Assembly (NCBI GenBank): GCA_937922085.1
Contig: CAKZVD010000024.1
Location: 1-64,000 of the forward strand
Reading direction: 5' to 3'
Origin: an uncultured Tenacibaculum sp.
GTDB taxonomy: Bacteria > Bacteroidota > Bacteroidia > Flavobacteriales > Flavobacteriaceae
Length of the DNA: 64,000 bases
The position numbers and the translations under genes are program-made. A model generated the notes under the pieces. The model was not told the origin of the DNA. It worked only from the letters and a program-made list of their open reading frames with translations, and did not search any database. This document shows positions 50,383 to 60,036 of the stretch, piece after piece (position 1 is the stretch's first letter; the number at the start of each line of letters is the position of its first letter).

Positions 50383-51564
50383 TTGAACACAAATATTTTA
50401 ACAACTGAAGTACAATACTTTATAAACAATAATTTAAATAAAGATATTGTACAACTAATTCTTAAAGGCAGTCCTTTTAAAGAAATACCTATTCAAGAAC
50501 TCGCAAATCAAATAATTTGCAAGCAAAGGAGTCTCAAAAAACTGCCTACATGGTTTTCTTGTAAAAACATTTATTTCCCTAATAAAATTTCTATAGAACA
50601 AAGTTCTTCTGAAATTGCAGCTCAACATAAAGCTAACTTAATTAAAGGAGATACTATTGTAGACCTTACAGGTGGTTTTGGAGTTGATTCATACTTCTTT
50701 TCAAATTCTTTTAAAAATGTAATTCATTGCGACATTAACACTGATTTATCAGAAATAGTAAAGTATAATTTTAATCAATTAAATGTTTCAAATATTAAAA
50801 CTGTAGCAAAAAACGGTTTAGAGTATTTGAAAGAAACTCCTTTAAAAGTTGATTATTTATATATAGATCCGTCTAGAAGAGATGCTAATAAAAATAAAGT
50901 TCACTTTTTAAATGATTGTTTACCAAATGTGCCCCAAAATATTGATTTCCTTTTCTCTAAAACTGATAAAATACTTATAAAAACATCTCCTTTATTAGAT
51001 ATTACTTCAGCAATAAATGAATTGAAATTTACAAAAGAGGTTCACATAATTGCTATAGATAATGAAGTAAAAGAACTTCTATTCTTATTAGAGAAAAATT
51101 ATGATCAAAAAACTACTGTAAAAACAATAAATATAAGAAAAGAGAATACTCAAGAGTTTGACTTTCAATTACCACAGAGTAATACTTCTAAGAAATATTC
51201 TTTTCCTAAAAAATATTTATACGAACCTAACGCAGCAGTTTTAAAATCGGGTGGGTTTCATGAAATTCCTGAAAAATTTAATGTCCAAAAATTACATGAA
51301 CATACACATCTTTACACTTCTAACGAACTTATATTATTTCCTGGAAGAAGATTTGAAATAGTTGAAACAATACCATATCACAAAAAAACTATTTCTAAAA
51401 AAGTATCTAGTAAAAAACTAAATATTACGACAAGAAATTTCCCAAAAGCAGTTGCTCAGCTTAAAAAAGAATTTAAAATAAATGATGGTGGTAATGAATA
51501 TGGTTTCTTTACAACATTACCCGACAACTCTAAAGTTTTAATAATCAACAACAAAATCAAATAG
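50383..51564 (+). CDS. THUMP-like/class I SAM methyltransferase
   Basis: DTIVDLTGGFGVDSYFFSNSFKNVIHCDIN, DYLYIDPSRRDANKNKVHFLNDCLP. Confidence 0.85.
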   Translation: MNTNILTTEVQYFINNNLNKDIVQLILKGSPFKEIPIQELANQIICKQRSLKKLPTWFSCKNIYFPNKISIEQSSSEIAAQHKANLIKGDTIVDLTGGFGVDSYFFSNSFKNVIHCDINTDLSEIVKYNFNQLNVSNIKTVAKNGLEYLKETPLKVDYLYIDPSRRDANKNKVHFLNDCLPNVPQNIDFLFSKTDKILIKTSPLLDITSAINELKFTKEVHIIAIDNEVKELLFLLEKNYDQKTTVKTINIRKENTQEFDFQLPQSNTSKKYSFPKKYLYEPNAAVLKSGGFHEIPEKFNVQKLHEHTHLYTSNELILFPGRRFEIVETIPYHKKTISKKVSSKKLNITTRNFPKAVAQLKKEFKINDGGNEYGFFTTLPDNSKVLIINNKIK

Positions 51565-51753
51565 TTTTATTATATTTGAATTCATCAAATCAATTTATTG
51601 TAGTTATAAAGTGTTTTTTAAGAGGAAACATGTAGGTTATTTGGATTTATTTAATTCAATAATTTCATCTTTAATTTTATAAATGCCTCTTATTTTATTT
51701 AAACAAATTAAAAAGATTTGTATTTTAGCTCTAACAATTTAATCTCATAATTA

Positions 51754-52389
51754 ATGCCTTTCTTAAACGATCAAGAATTAGAAAATTTACAACAGGAAAT
51801 AAAAGATTTAAATTCTAAAAATGAAGAATTAGAAAATGAATTAAGTGAACGTATTGAAGAAGTTGGCGATGTAAAAAGTACTGCTAGAAACAGAAATATT
51901 TTATTAAGTTTCTTGTCTGGTATTGCTATTGCTTTTGCTGTTTATTTTTATCAAAATGGCACTACTTCAAACATTGGGCAAATTAAAAAAGAAGAAGCAA
52001 CTAGAGTTTTAGATAGTATTAGTAATGCTTCTGAAGATTCTTATGATGATGAAAATGAAGACTCTTATAATGATAATGATGACGATAGTTTAGCAGAAGA
52101 TTCTGTTTCTACAACCGAAGCTATTTCTTCCATTAAAAAAGGAGTTAAAGGGGAAACTGTGTATTCTGTACAAATAGGTGCTTTTACTGAAAAAAGATAT
52201 CCACTTTTATCTGAATCTTTAGCTGGTATTCTATCTAATGAAGAATACTTACGTTATTCTATAGGTTTATTTAAAACACTAAAAGAAGGTCAAGATTTTA
52301 GAAAACAATTGTTAAAAATGGGCTTTGAAGATGCTTTCGTAGCTTCATATATTAACGGAAAAAGACAACAAATTCACAAACCATATTAA
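51754..52389 (+). CDS. SPOR-domain-like single-TM protein
   Basis: Coiled coil, one TM, acidic linker, YSVQIGAFTEKRYPLL...LFKTLKEGQDFRKQLLKMGFEDAFVASYING. Confidence 0.7.
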   Translation: MPFLNDQELENLQQEIKDLNSKNEELENELSERIEEVGDVKSTARNRNILLSFLSGIAIAFAVYFYQNGTTSNIGQIKKEEATRVLDSISNASEDSYDDENEDSYNDNDDDSLAEDSVSTTEAISSIKKGVKGETVYSVQIGAFTEKRYPLLSESLAGILSNEEYLRYSIGLFKTLKEGQDFRKQLLKMGFEDAFVASYINGKRQQIHKPY

Positions 52390-52397
52390 TATTCTTC

Positions 52398-53933
52398 ATG
52401 GTAAAATATTTTACTAAAAGAACGCTTTTGTTTGCATTAACATTTAGCGTTCATTTTTTTTATGCGCAAGAAAAAAATTCAAATAAAAAAGTTCAAAAAG
52501 GATTTGCTCAATTAGATTTTCTATCTATTAAAATGCCTTTTGAGGAACCCAATATGGATTTTACAGGAATTCACTATAACTTAAAATTAAATGACTGGGC
52601 ATATACTGGTTTAGGTTTTTACGGTGCTGTAGGTGGTATTCGAGGCGGCTTTTTTACTTTAGGTATTAATGCTGGTATTAAATATAACTTAACTGAAAAG
52701 TTATTTATTGATAGTGGTATCCATTTTGGTGGTGGCGGTGGTGCTTCTGCTCCTGATGGTGGTGGTGCTTTTATATTACCTCACTTTAATGTAGGATATG
52801 ATTTTAATCATTTTGCAATTACTTCAGGTTGGAGTTATGTAAACTTCTTTGATGGAGGTACTATTAAAAATCATCAATTTTATGCTGCTGTTCAAATCCC
52901 TTTATCTTTTAATTATTCAGATTTTAGTAGTAGAGAAAAACAGTTTTCTATAGATGATTTAAAACTTACTGATTGGAAAGAACCTTCTAATAGACTCTCT
53001 TTAATGGTACATTTAAATAATTTATCCGTTAAAGGTGATTCTCAATTCTCTACAGGTGCCCCTATTAAAGGAAGAACAATGCGTTTAGCTGGTTTTGAAT
53101 TAAATTCTTTTATAAATAAAGATTGGTTCTTTTTTGTAAAAGCGGATGGTGCTTACAGCGGAATTCCCGCTGGTTACATGGACATATTTTTAGGTGGAGG
53201 ATATCATTTATCTATGAATAAAAATAGAACAAACATTCAAGCAAAATTCGGAATTGGTGCCGGTGGTGGTGGTGGTGTTGATACTAAAGGTGGTTTTTTA
53301 ATTTACCCTGATATCTCTTTAGAACAAAAAATATTTGATAACATTTATCTTTCTATTAATAAAGGATATTTAATGAGTCCAGATTCTCATTTTCTATCTT
53401 CTACCTTAGGTTTTGGTTTAAAGTATTATGTAGAAAATGGTGGAACGGTTTCTACTAAGAATGAATTTTCGAAAGCTACCTTTAAAGGTGTTCAAACCAT
53501 TGTTAAACAAGATTGGTATTTTGATGCTCAAAGAAATGGTAATTTCGAACAAGATATGCATCAAATTTCATTACAAATAAACTTTTTCCTTAATAAATAC
53601 ATATACGGTACTGGTCAAACTTCATTTGCCAATTTTGGTGATGCTGGTGCATATGCAGAAGGAATTGTTGGGCTTGGTGTACAATCAAATCCTTTCTTTA
53701 ATAATAAAATAACTGCTTTTGCACAAGTATTAGGTGGTGCTGCTGGTGGTGGTGGTATTAGTACTGGTGAAGGACTTATAGTTAAACCCAGTATCGGGAT
53801 TAATTATACCGTTTCTAAAAACTTAAGTTTAAGAGGTGGGTTAGGTTATGTAAAAGCACGTGGCGGACAGTTAAGTACTACATTTGCTAACTTTGGTATT
53901 AGTTATGATATTTCATATTTAATTGCTAAATAA
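52398..53933 (+). CDS. secreted/outer-membrane protein with three glycine-rich repeat modules
   Basis: Signal peptide; GGGGGASAPDGGGAFI, GAGGGGGVDTKGGFLIYPDISL, GGAAGGGGISTGEGLIVKPSIGI. Confidence 0.7.
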   Translation: MVKYFTKRTLLFALTFSVHFFYAQEKNSNKKVQKGFAQLDFLSIKMPFEEPNMDFTGIHYNLKLNDWAYTGLGFYGAVGGIRGGFFTLGINAGIKYNLTEKLFIDSGIHFGGGGGASAPDGGGAFILPHFNVGYDFNHFAITSGWSYVNFFDGGTIKNHQFYAAVQIPLSFNYSDFSSREKQFSIDDLKLTDWKEPSNRLSLMVHLNNLSVKGDSQFSTGAPIKGRTMRLAGFELNSFINKDWFFFVKADGAYSGIPAGYMDIFLGGGYHLSMNKNRTNIQAKFGIGAGGGGGVDTKGGFLIYPDISLEQKIFDNIYLSINKGYLMSPDSHFLSSTLGFGLKYYVENGGTVSTKNEFSKATFKGVQTIVKQDWYFDAQRNGNFEQDMHQISLQINFFLNKYIYGTGQTSFANFGDAGAYAEGIVGLGVQSNPFFNNKITAFAQVLGGAAGGGGISTGEGLIVKPSIGINYTVSKNLSLRGGLGYVKARGGQLSTTFANFGISYDISYLIAK

Positions 53934-53948
53934 GAGTTAAGTTTATTG

Positions 53949-53986
53949 TGATTCTTCTCTTTGTTTAAAAATAAAGAGAAGAATCA
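53949..53986. terminator. terminator hairpin
   Basis: TGATTCTTCTCTTT...AAAGAGAAGAATCA. Confidence 0.7.
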
Positions 53987-54060
53987 TAATAACAACTAAA
54001 GTTACTTTTGAATTAATTTGTATTAAGATTATTATAAAATAAAATCCTGTTTTAGATTTT

Positions 54061-54813
54061 TTAAATTTTTAAATGAGAAGTACTGTTTCTTCCTTTTTCT
54101 CTTGGATATAATTCACATAAAGGTTCTGTTTGAACTACTTCTTTTGTTTCAATATTTAATGCTGATAACTTTCCTTTAAATGCTGCTCCTGTATCTACAT
54201 TCCAAACATTACAACCTTGCATTGGAACACTTACATTATAATGAGTTGTTGGTGTATGTCCTATATAAATTTCTTTAAATAACAACAACCTCTTAGGGTA
54301 TAATACTGAATCTTTATCAGTAAATTTATTAGTTGCTAATGCTACTTCCCATAAAGTTCTATCCCAATTATAATTTGATTCATGTACTTCTTTTGCAGGA
54401 CCATGCATTGAGGTAAATCCTGCATGAATAAACAACCTGTTTTCAGTATCTACATAAAATAATCTCATTTGTTCTAAAAACTGTAAGTGTCTTTTCTTTT
54501 CTTTATGTGTATATCTCTTATAGCTTTCAATAGTCATTTTTCCTCCATGAAACAACCAAATATCGTTTGTTTCTCCAGATTTTAACCAGTTTTCACAATA
54601 TACATCATGATTTCCTTTTATAAAAATACAATCACACCTAGTTTCTAAATCAATCAAATAATCTAAAACCTGAGCAGATTCACTCCAACCATCTACATAA
54701 TCTCCTAAAAAAATAAGTTGATCGTTGTAAGATAATTTTAATCTTTCTATCAGTTGTTCTAATGCTTTTAATCCGCCATGAATGTCTCCTATTGTAAATG
54801 TTCTTTGTTTCAT
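54061..54813 (-). CDS. serine/threonine-type metallophosphatase
   Basis: GDIHGGLKALEQLI, FLGDYVDGWSES, KGNHDVYCENWL, FIHAGF. Confidence 0.93.
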   Translation of the reverse strand: MKQRTFTIGDIHGGLKALEQLIERLKLSYNDQLIFLGDYVDGWSESAQVLDYLIDLETRCDCIFIKGNHDVYCENWLKSGETNDIWLFHGGKMTIESYKRYTHKEKKRHLQFLEQMRLFYVDTENRLFIHAGFTSMHGPAKEVHESNYNWDRTLWEVALATNKFTDKDSVLYPKRLLLFKEIYIGHTPTTHYNVSVPMQGCNVWNVDTGAAFKGKLSALNIETKEVVQTEPLCELYPREKGRNSTSHLKI

Positions 54814-54909
54814 AACTAACTTATTTTTTCTTTTAAATTTTCAAATTAAACGTTTGTAATATTCTCAAAAATTATCAAAATGAAACAACTTGATGATTTT
54901 TGAGTTGTA

Positions 54910-56673
54910 TCATTTATTTTTAGAAGAAATTTTACTTTTCTTAGGTACAAAATAAACTTTTTTGATTTTATTATTATCAATATGATAAATTGCTACAGCC
55001 TCAATTATTCTATTACCAAACTGAACTCGTTCTTCATCTATAACAGTATTACCATAAACAATTCTATTTACTAATTCGCAATGTAAATTGGGCGTATTAT
55101 CAAACATTTTTGAATACCTTTTTCGCATTATTTCTTTCCCTTTATATTTTAATTCATTAGGGAAATTATAAACCTCAACATTTTCATCATATACATCTAA
55201 AAAAGCATCAATATCTCTAAAATTATAAGCATTTAACTGTCGTTGTGCTAAATCTTCAGGAGAATCTTTTAGTATCTCATTTGGATCAAATACAGTTCCT
55301 TTATTAATAACCGTATTAATTTTAGTAAGGTTCTCTATATTCTCAATAGGATTGGCATTCAATAAAACAAGATTTGCTTTTTTACCAACACTAACGGTTC
55401 CAAATTCATTTTCTTTATCTAAAATTTTTGCTCCATTTATTGTTGATGCTTGCATAATTTTCCAAGTATCCATACCACTCTTTTTCATTTCAAGTACCTC
55501 TTCTAAATACGATGAAGCATGAAGCGTACCTATATTACCTGCATCTGTACCTGTCGCAATTAAAACTCCTGCATCTGATAATTTTTTAAGGTTTAATGAT
55601 TCTATAGACTTTGTTTTTTTAAATCTAGTAATAAATTTTTCAGTATTAACATATTTTTTCTTTTTATTAATTTGTATTGTATCAGGTAAATGCTTCAAAT
55701 CTAACAAGCTTCCTAGTTGATATGGATTCGCTTTTTGCAATTTATGGGCATTTGAATGATGTTTATGACCATATGTATTAATATACCCATCAGAAACAAC
55801 TAATGTTGGTGAAAGAATCGTTTTCTTTTTCTTCATTAATTGTATAAAATCATCTTTTAAAACTTCATCTGAAACACTATGTACTAAATAATCAGCACCA
55901 TTTTCTACAGATAATTGTGCAGTAATTCTACTAGTAGCATGTATCGCTATTTTCAAGTTATTTTTATGTGCTTCATCAATAATAGCTTTTATTACAGGTA
56001 GATTTTTTCGAGCACTCTGTGCTATTGTTTCTCCTTTTGATATTCTTGTTATATACCATATTTTAATAAAATCTGGATTATAAGGTAACTGCTCTCTAAC
56101 TGCATTAACACCAGCTTCAATGGTCTCTGTTAAAATAAAAGGTTGATCTTTACCCAAGTCTTTATACACACTAGGCAAATACGTTGTTAATAAAGGTCCT
56201 GTCATTAAAATTTTGGGCGCGAATTTTTTATCTACAAACTCTTTACGTTGTTCTAGAAAATTATACGTAGCACCTACATCAATCAATGTCGTAATTCCAT
56301 TTTTTAGATACCTTTTCAGTTTATTTTCCATGTCACTTTTTGTTAAAGCTATTTCTTTATCATATGGCATAAACTTTCGTAAATCAATAGCATCTGGACG
56401 TGCATATACTCCTCCATTTTGAAAGAAATGTATATGAGAATCAATTAACCCAGGGGTAAGATATTTTCCTGTTCCATCAATTGTAATCGCATTTTCAGGA
56501 AGTTTTATTTTTTTATTTTTTTGAATATTTGAAATCCTATCTCCTGTAATAACAACGGTTTGATTAGGAGTTAATTTTTCATTTTCAACATCAACTACAG
56601 TTACATTAGTAATATATGTTTGTGAAAAAAGAGAGAAAGAAGAAATTAGAAATAGTAAAAAATATTTATTCAT
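54910..56673 (-). CDS. secreted amidohydrolase with C-terminal SnoaL/NTF2-like domain
   Basis: YLTPGLIDSHIHF, GTDAGNIGTLHASSYLEEV, VSVGKKANLVLLNANP; C-term QRQLNAYNFRDIDAFLDVYDENVEVYNFPN. Confidence 0.88.
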   Translation of the reverse strand: MNKYFLLFLISSFSLFSQTYITNVTVVDVENEKLTPNQTVVITGDRISNIQKNKKIKLPENAITIDGTGKYLTPGLIDSHIHFFQNGGVYARPDAIDLRKFMPYDKEIALTKSDMENKLKRYLKNGITTLIDVGATYNFLEQRKEFVDKKFAPKILMTGPLLTTYLPSVYKDLGKDQPFILTETIEAGVNAVREQLPYNPDFIKIWYITRISKGETIAQSARKNLPVIKAIIDEAHKNNLKIAIHATSRITAQLSVENGADYLVHSVSDEVLKDDFIQLMKKKKTILSPTLVVSDGYINTYGHKHHSNAHKLQKANPYQLGSLLDLKHLPDTIQINKKKKYVNTEKFITRFKKTKSIESLNLKKLSDAGVLIATGTDAGNIGTLHASSYLEEVLEMKKSGMDTWKIMQASTINGAKILDKENEFGTVSVGKKANLVLLNANPIENIENLTKINTVINKGTVFDPNEILKDSPEDLAQRQLNAYNFRDIDAFLDVYDENVEVYNFPNELKYKGKEIMRKRYSKMFDNTPNLHCELVNRIVYGNTVIDEERVQFGNRIIEAVAIYHIDNNKIKKVYFVPKKSKISSKNK

Positions 56674-56771
56674 ATTTTATGTTTATTTTTTTGCAAATCT
56701 ATTATATATAAATAAGATATTGAAAAGAACTTTTAATACGATTTACTTTTAAATTAGTATACAAAATAATT

Positions 56772-57593
56772 TCATATTAAACTTATTTCTTCTTCTAACA
56801 TGTTTAAAAAATCTAAAATAGTACCTCTGTAAGAATAAAACCTTTTTTTATCTTTAAAATTATCAGTAAAACTATTGTCTTCTAGATTTACATCAACTAC
56901 ATAACCTCCATACTGTAATGTCTGTTTTACCAATCTATTGGGTAAATTAGTTGCTCCAGAGCTTCCTAAAATGATTAATAATCCTGAATTTTTAGCTATT
57001 TTTAATGTAGTATATAATTTAAATATTCGCTCGTTATAAAATTCATCAAACCACAAAATATTAGGTCTTGTATCTTCTCCACATTTAGGACATACTAAGA
57101 GTTTCTTTTCATCATGCGTTAAATCTTCATCTATTGCTTTTAACGGAATACTTTTAGGTATTTCATAAATATCTTTTGAACATTCTACCGAACAACGCAT
57201 TTCTCTTAAATTACCATGGATTTCGTATACCGTATCTAAACCTGATCTTTGATGTAGATTATCTATATTTTGAGTAATTAAATGAAACCTTTCTGATATC
57301 CTTTTTTCTAATTCAACCAATTTATAGTGTGCTTCATTTGGATTTGCATCTGCAAACATCTTTTTTCTAAAGAACGTGTATTGCCAAACTTCATCAGCAT
57401 TTTTAGAAAAATGTTCGAATGTACCAAATGATTCTGGTTTATAATGTTTTGTTCCTTTTATCCAAATACCATCTGTCCCTCTATATGTAGGTATTCCACT
57501 CGCTGATGAAATTCCTGCTCCTGTTAAAAAAGTTATATTATTCCTTTTTTGTATGCTTATTGCTTTTTGTATTGCTTCTTTTAATTCTTTCAT
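56772..57593 (-). CDS. Sir2-family NAD-dependent protein deacylase
   Basis: TFLTGAGISSASGIPTYRGTDGIW, TQNIDNLHQRSG, EIHGNLREMRC, CPKCGEDTRPNILWFDE. Confidence 0.95.
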   Translation of the reverse strand: MKELKEAIQKAISIQKRNNITFLTGAGISSASGIPTYRGTDGIWIKGTKHYKPESFGTFEHFSKNADEVWQYTFFRKKMFADANPNEAHYKLVELEKRISERFHLITQNIDNLHQRSGLDTVYEIHGNLREMRCSVECSKDIYEIPKSIPLKAIDEDLTHDEKKLLVCPKCGEDTRPNILWFDEFYNERIFKLYTTLKIAKNSGLLIILGSSGATNLPNRLVKQTLQYGGYVVDVNLEDNSFTDNFKDKKRFYSYRGTILDFLNMLEEEISLI

Positions 57594-57629
57594 TTCATTT
57601 TTACTAATTTCAAGCTAACTGTTTTTCAT

Positions 57630-58403
57630 TTAAAAACCACCTTTATCATTCTTTAATGGACTTTCAAATATTTTCCAATCTGTCATTTTTTGTGATTTAC
57701 CATCGGTATTCATTGGTAAAAATCTAACCTTATACTTTGAATTCCGATTAAAAGTGAAAGCTCCTGAGCACATTCCGTGTCCAACATAAAGTTCTTCTTT
57801 TCTACCTTTTAAATAATAAACTGTTTTCACTTTTCTATCTATATCTACAACTTCTGTTCGATACCATATTTCCGATTTTGATTTATCTTTAATACTAAAA
57901 ATTGCACCTGCAGATGGTCCACAACCAAAATGTACAATATTGGTCTTTTTAAACTGAATATTTAAGTTAAAATCTATAATAGGCTTTAACTTTTTATTTG
58001 TCGTTCTCCAATATACTTTTTCAAATTTCTTTTTTTCTTTATTATATTGCTTCATCTCTCTACTCTCTTCTTCAGTTTCATCAGAGTATTTTAGATAATA
58101 TATTGTATTCTTCTTTAACTCTCTCGTTAAACTAAAAATAGCTTGACTTAATTGCATGTTTCCTTTTAAAATTTCTTCCAATTTTAATTTAACCTCATCT
58201 CCTTTTTCGCTTTGCAAGTAAATTATTCTATTTTTAAAACTATTAATTGTTTTTTGACTAAAATAATAACCTTGTATTATAAACATGGAATTTAAACTAA
58301 TCTCTTTTTGTTGAGGAAAGAATTGCATGCCGCTTGAAGAACAATCAGCAAAAATTGTTTTAGTACCTATAATTAAGAGTAAAATAAACATGATTTTTTT
58401 CAT
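57630..58403 (-). CDS. secreted hypothetical protein
   Basis: Signal peptide from ATG at 58403 (MKKIMFILLLIIGTKTIFADCSSSGMQFFP); Cys pairs. Confidence 0.65.
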   Translation of the reverse strand: MKKIMFILLLIIGTKTIFADCSSSGMQFFPQQKEISLNSMFIIQGYYFSQKTINSFKNRIIYLQSEKGDEVKLKLEEILKGNMQLSQAIFSLTRELKKNTIYYLKYSDETEEESREMKQYNKEKKKFEKVYWRTTNKKLKPIIDFNLNIQFKKTNIVHFGCGPSAGAIFSIKDKSKSEIWYRTEVVDIDRKVKTVYYLKGRKEELYVGHGMCSGAFTFNRNSKYKVRFLPMNTDGKSQKMTDWKIFESPLKNDKGGF

Positions 58404-58454
58404 AATATTAATTTTTACCTTTTCTTCAAATATCATTCCATTAACTTTATTTTC

Positions 58455-59063
58455 TTAATAATCCCAAATTAATCCTTTTTCATTTAATCTATATTGAAAT
58501 TTTTGAGTGTCTCCAAACTCTTTATAATCTTTATAATTCCCAAAAATAACTTCATCAAATGCTAAAAACATTTGATTAGAAGCTATATGAAAAGGCATAC
58601 GTCCGCAACCTGTACAAAGACCTGGTATAGCAACTGTATGTATTTCTTCATGTTTTTTAGCAGCAATTAAAATAGCTTTCATTGCTAAATAAGCATTTAC
58701 AGAAGTTGCTATATTAAAACTCATAGGAACGCGCATTGTTGGTACTGAAATTAAGTATGGAATCTCTTTATTTTTTGTAGGTATAATCATTGATTTACCC
58801 ACAAGTAACTCTCGTTCTTCTAATTCAGAAATTCTACGCTGTAATTCATCTTGCATATGCCATCCAAAAGTTTCAGATAAATGTATATCCAATCCTCCAT
58901 CCATAAACCCAAATGAATTTGCCGGACTTACAATAGCATCACATTTAACTTTTACAATATCTTCATGAATAACCTCTACATTATCAAAATTTCCAAAATC
59001 TTTTTTCCAAGCTTCTCCTAGCCCTTCTTCTTTATATACTAGTTTTATTTTTAATTCTTTCAT
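58455..59063 (-). CDS. macro-domain protein
   Basis: VEVIHEDIVKVKCDAIVSPANSFGFMDGGLDIHLSETFG...VAIPGLCTGCGRMPFHIASNQM. Confidence 0.85.
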   Translation of the reverse strand: MKELKIKLVYKEEGLGEAWKKDFGNFDNVEVIHEDIVKVKCDAIVSPANSFGFMDGGLDIHLSETFGWHMQDELQRRISELEERELLVGKSMIIPTKNKEIPYLISVPTMRVPMSFNIATSVNAYLAMKAILIAAKKHEEIHTVAIPGLCTGCGRMPFHIASNQMFLAFDEVIFGNYKDYKEFGDTQKFQYRLNEKGLIWDY

Positions 59064-59091
59064 AATACAATTTTTATGTAACTAATCATGA

Positions 59092-59111
59092 CAATGGGTT
59101 AAAACCCATTG
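59092..59111. terminator. palindrome CAATGGGTT-AA-AACCCATTG
   Basis: 9-bp perfect arms between the macro and 2OG oxygenase genes; similar core to 45398-45431. Confidence 0.5.
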
Positions 59112-59130
59112 ATTCCTCAATACTTTACGA

Positions 59131-59679
59131 TTAAATTCTCTTATACATTATATCCGTTCGTAACACATACTTCTCTCCAGAAATAACTTCTTTTCCTTCA
59201 TGACGCAAACGATGTCTGAAAACTAAGGCTGTTCCCTTTTTAGGTGTAACCGTAAACAACTTTCTAAATTCCGTTTCACCACCTTCAAAATCATCATTCA
59301 AATAAATTAAAAAGGAAAACAGACTTTCTTCATTTAAATCTCTTTTATAACTACCATCTATATGCATTTTAAATCGTTGTCCTTTTGAATATTTATATAC
59401 TCTAAACATTTCGTTTAAACCTAATGATTCATAAAAACCTATTTTCTTAGGAATATGTTCGTCCATTCGTTTCCAAAAATCGATTGCTAATGGTTCATCA
59501 AAGAACATATAACGATCATTATTTCGAACTCCTTTAAGCATAGTTTGTTCACCATCAATATTTACTTTTGCTTCTTCAAATTGTTGTTTTTTATACTCTG
59601 ATAAATAAGAATTACATTCTTCCTCTGAAAGAAAGTTTTCTAATAAAAATACCTCGTCGTGTAATTGTAGCTTTTTCAT
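59131..59679 (-). CDS. 2OG-Fe(II) oxygenase (prolyl-4-hydroxylase-like)
   Basis: FKMHIDGSYKRDLNEESLFSFLIYLNDDFEGGETEFRKLFTVTPKKGTALVFRHRLRHEGKEVISGEKYVLRTDIMY (HxD...H...R). Confidence 0.88.
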   Translation of the reverse strand: MKKLQLHDEVFLLENFLSEEECNSYLSEYKKQQFEEAKVNIDGEQTMLKGVRNNDRYMFFDEPLAIDFWKRMDEHIPKKIGFYESLGLNEMFRVYKYSKGQRFKMHIDGSYKRDLNEESLFSFLIYLNDDFEGGETEFRKLFTVTPKKGTALVFRHRLRHEGKEVISGEKYVLRTDIMYKRI

Positions 59680-59700
59680 TCTCCTTCTTAAATTAATTAT

Positions 59701-59964
59701 TTAAACATTCATATATGGCTTACAAATTATCCAAGCTTTATCTGTATTTTCTGAAGCCTCTTTTAGTCTTTTTGATGCTTCTAATAATTCATATGAAAGT
59801 TTTTCTCTATTTCTATCTTTATCAGCTAAAGAATCTTTATCCAATTTTTTTGATAATAAATTAAGAAACTCTGATAATGAATCATATCGTAAATCACCTA
59901 ATTCTATTGATAATTTTTCAAATCCTTCTTTATAATTATCTAGATATTTTTTATGTTTTTCCAT
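59701..59964 (-). CDS. small helical hypothetical protein
   Basis: 87-aa charged ORF, co-oriented in the cluster. Confidence 0.55.
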   Translation of the reverse strand: MEKHKKYLDNYKEGFEKLSIELGDLRYDSLSEFLNLLSKKLDKDSLADKDRNREKLSYELLEASKRLKEASENTDKAWIICKPYMNV

Positions 59965-60036
59965 TTTATACTTTTTATTACAAGCTTACACCTCTATTTA
60001 TTCTTATTTAAAAAACAATCTATTTATAAATATTTT

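Noticed and set aside
56772-57593. Sir2 protein as a Thoeris/DSR-type anti-phage effector
   Set aside because: Has the zinc-binding CxxC and compact deacylase architecture (EIHGNLREMRC, CPKCGED), not the large NADase effector fusion form.
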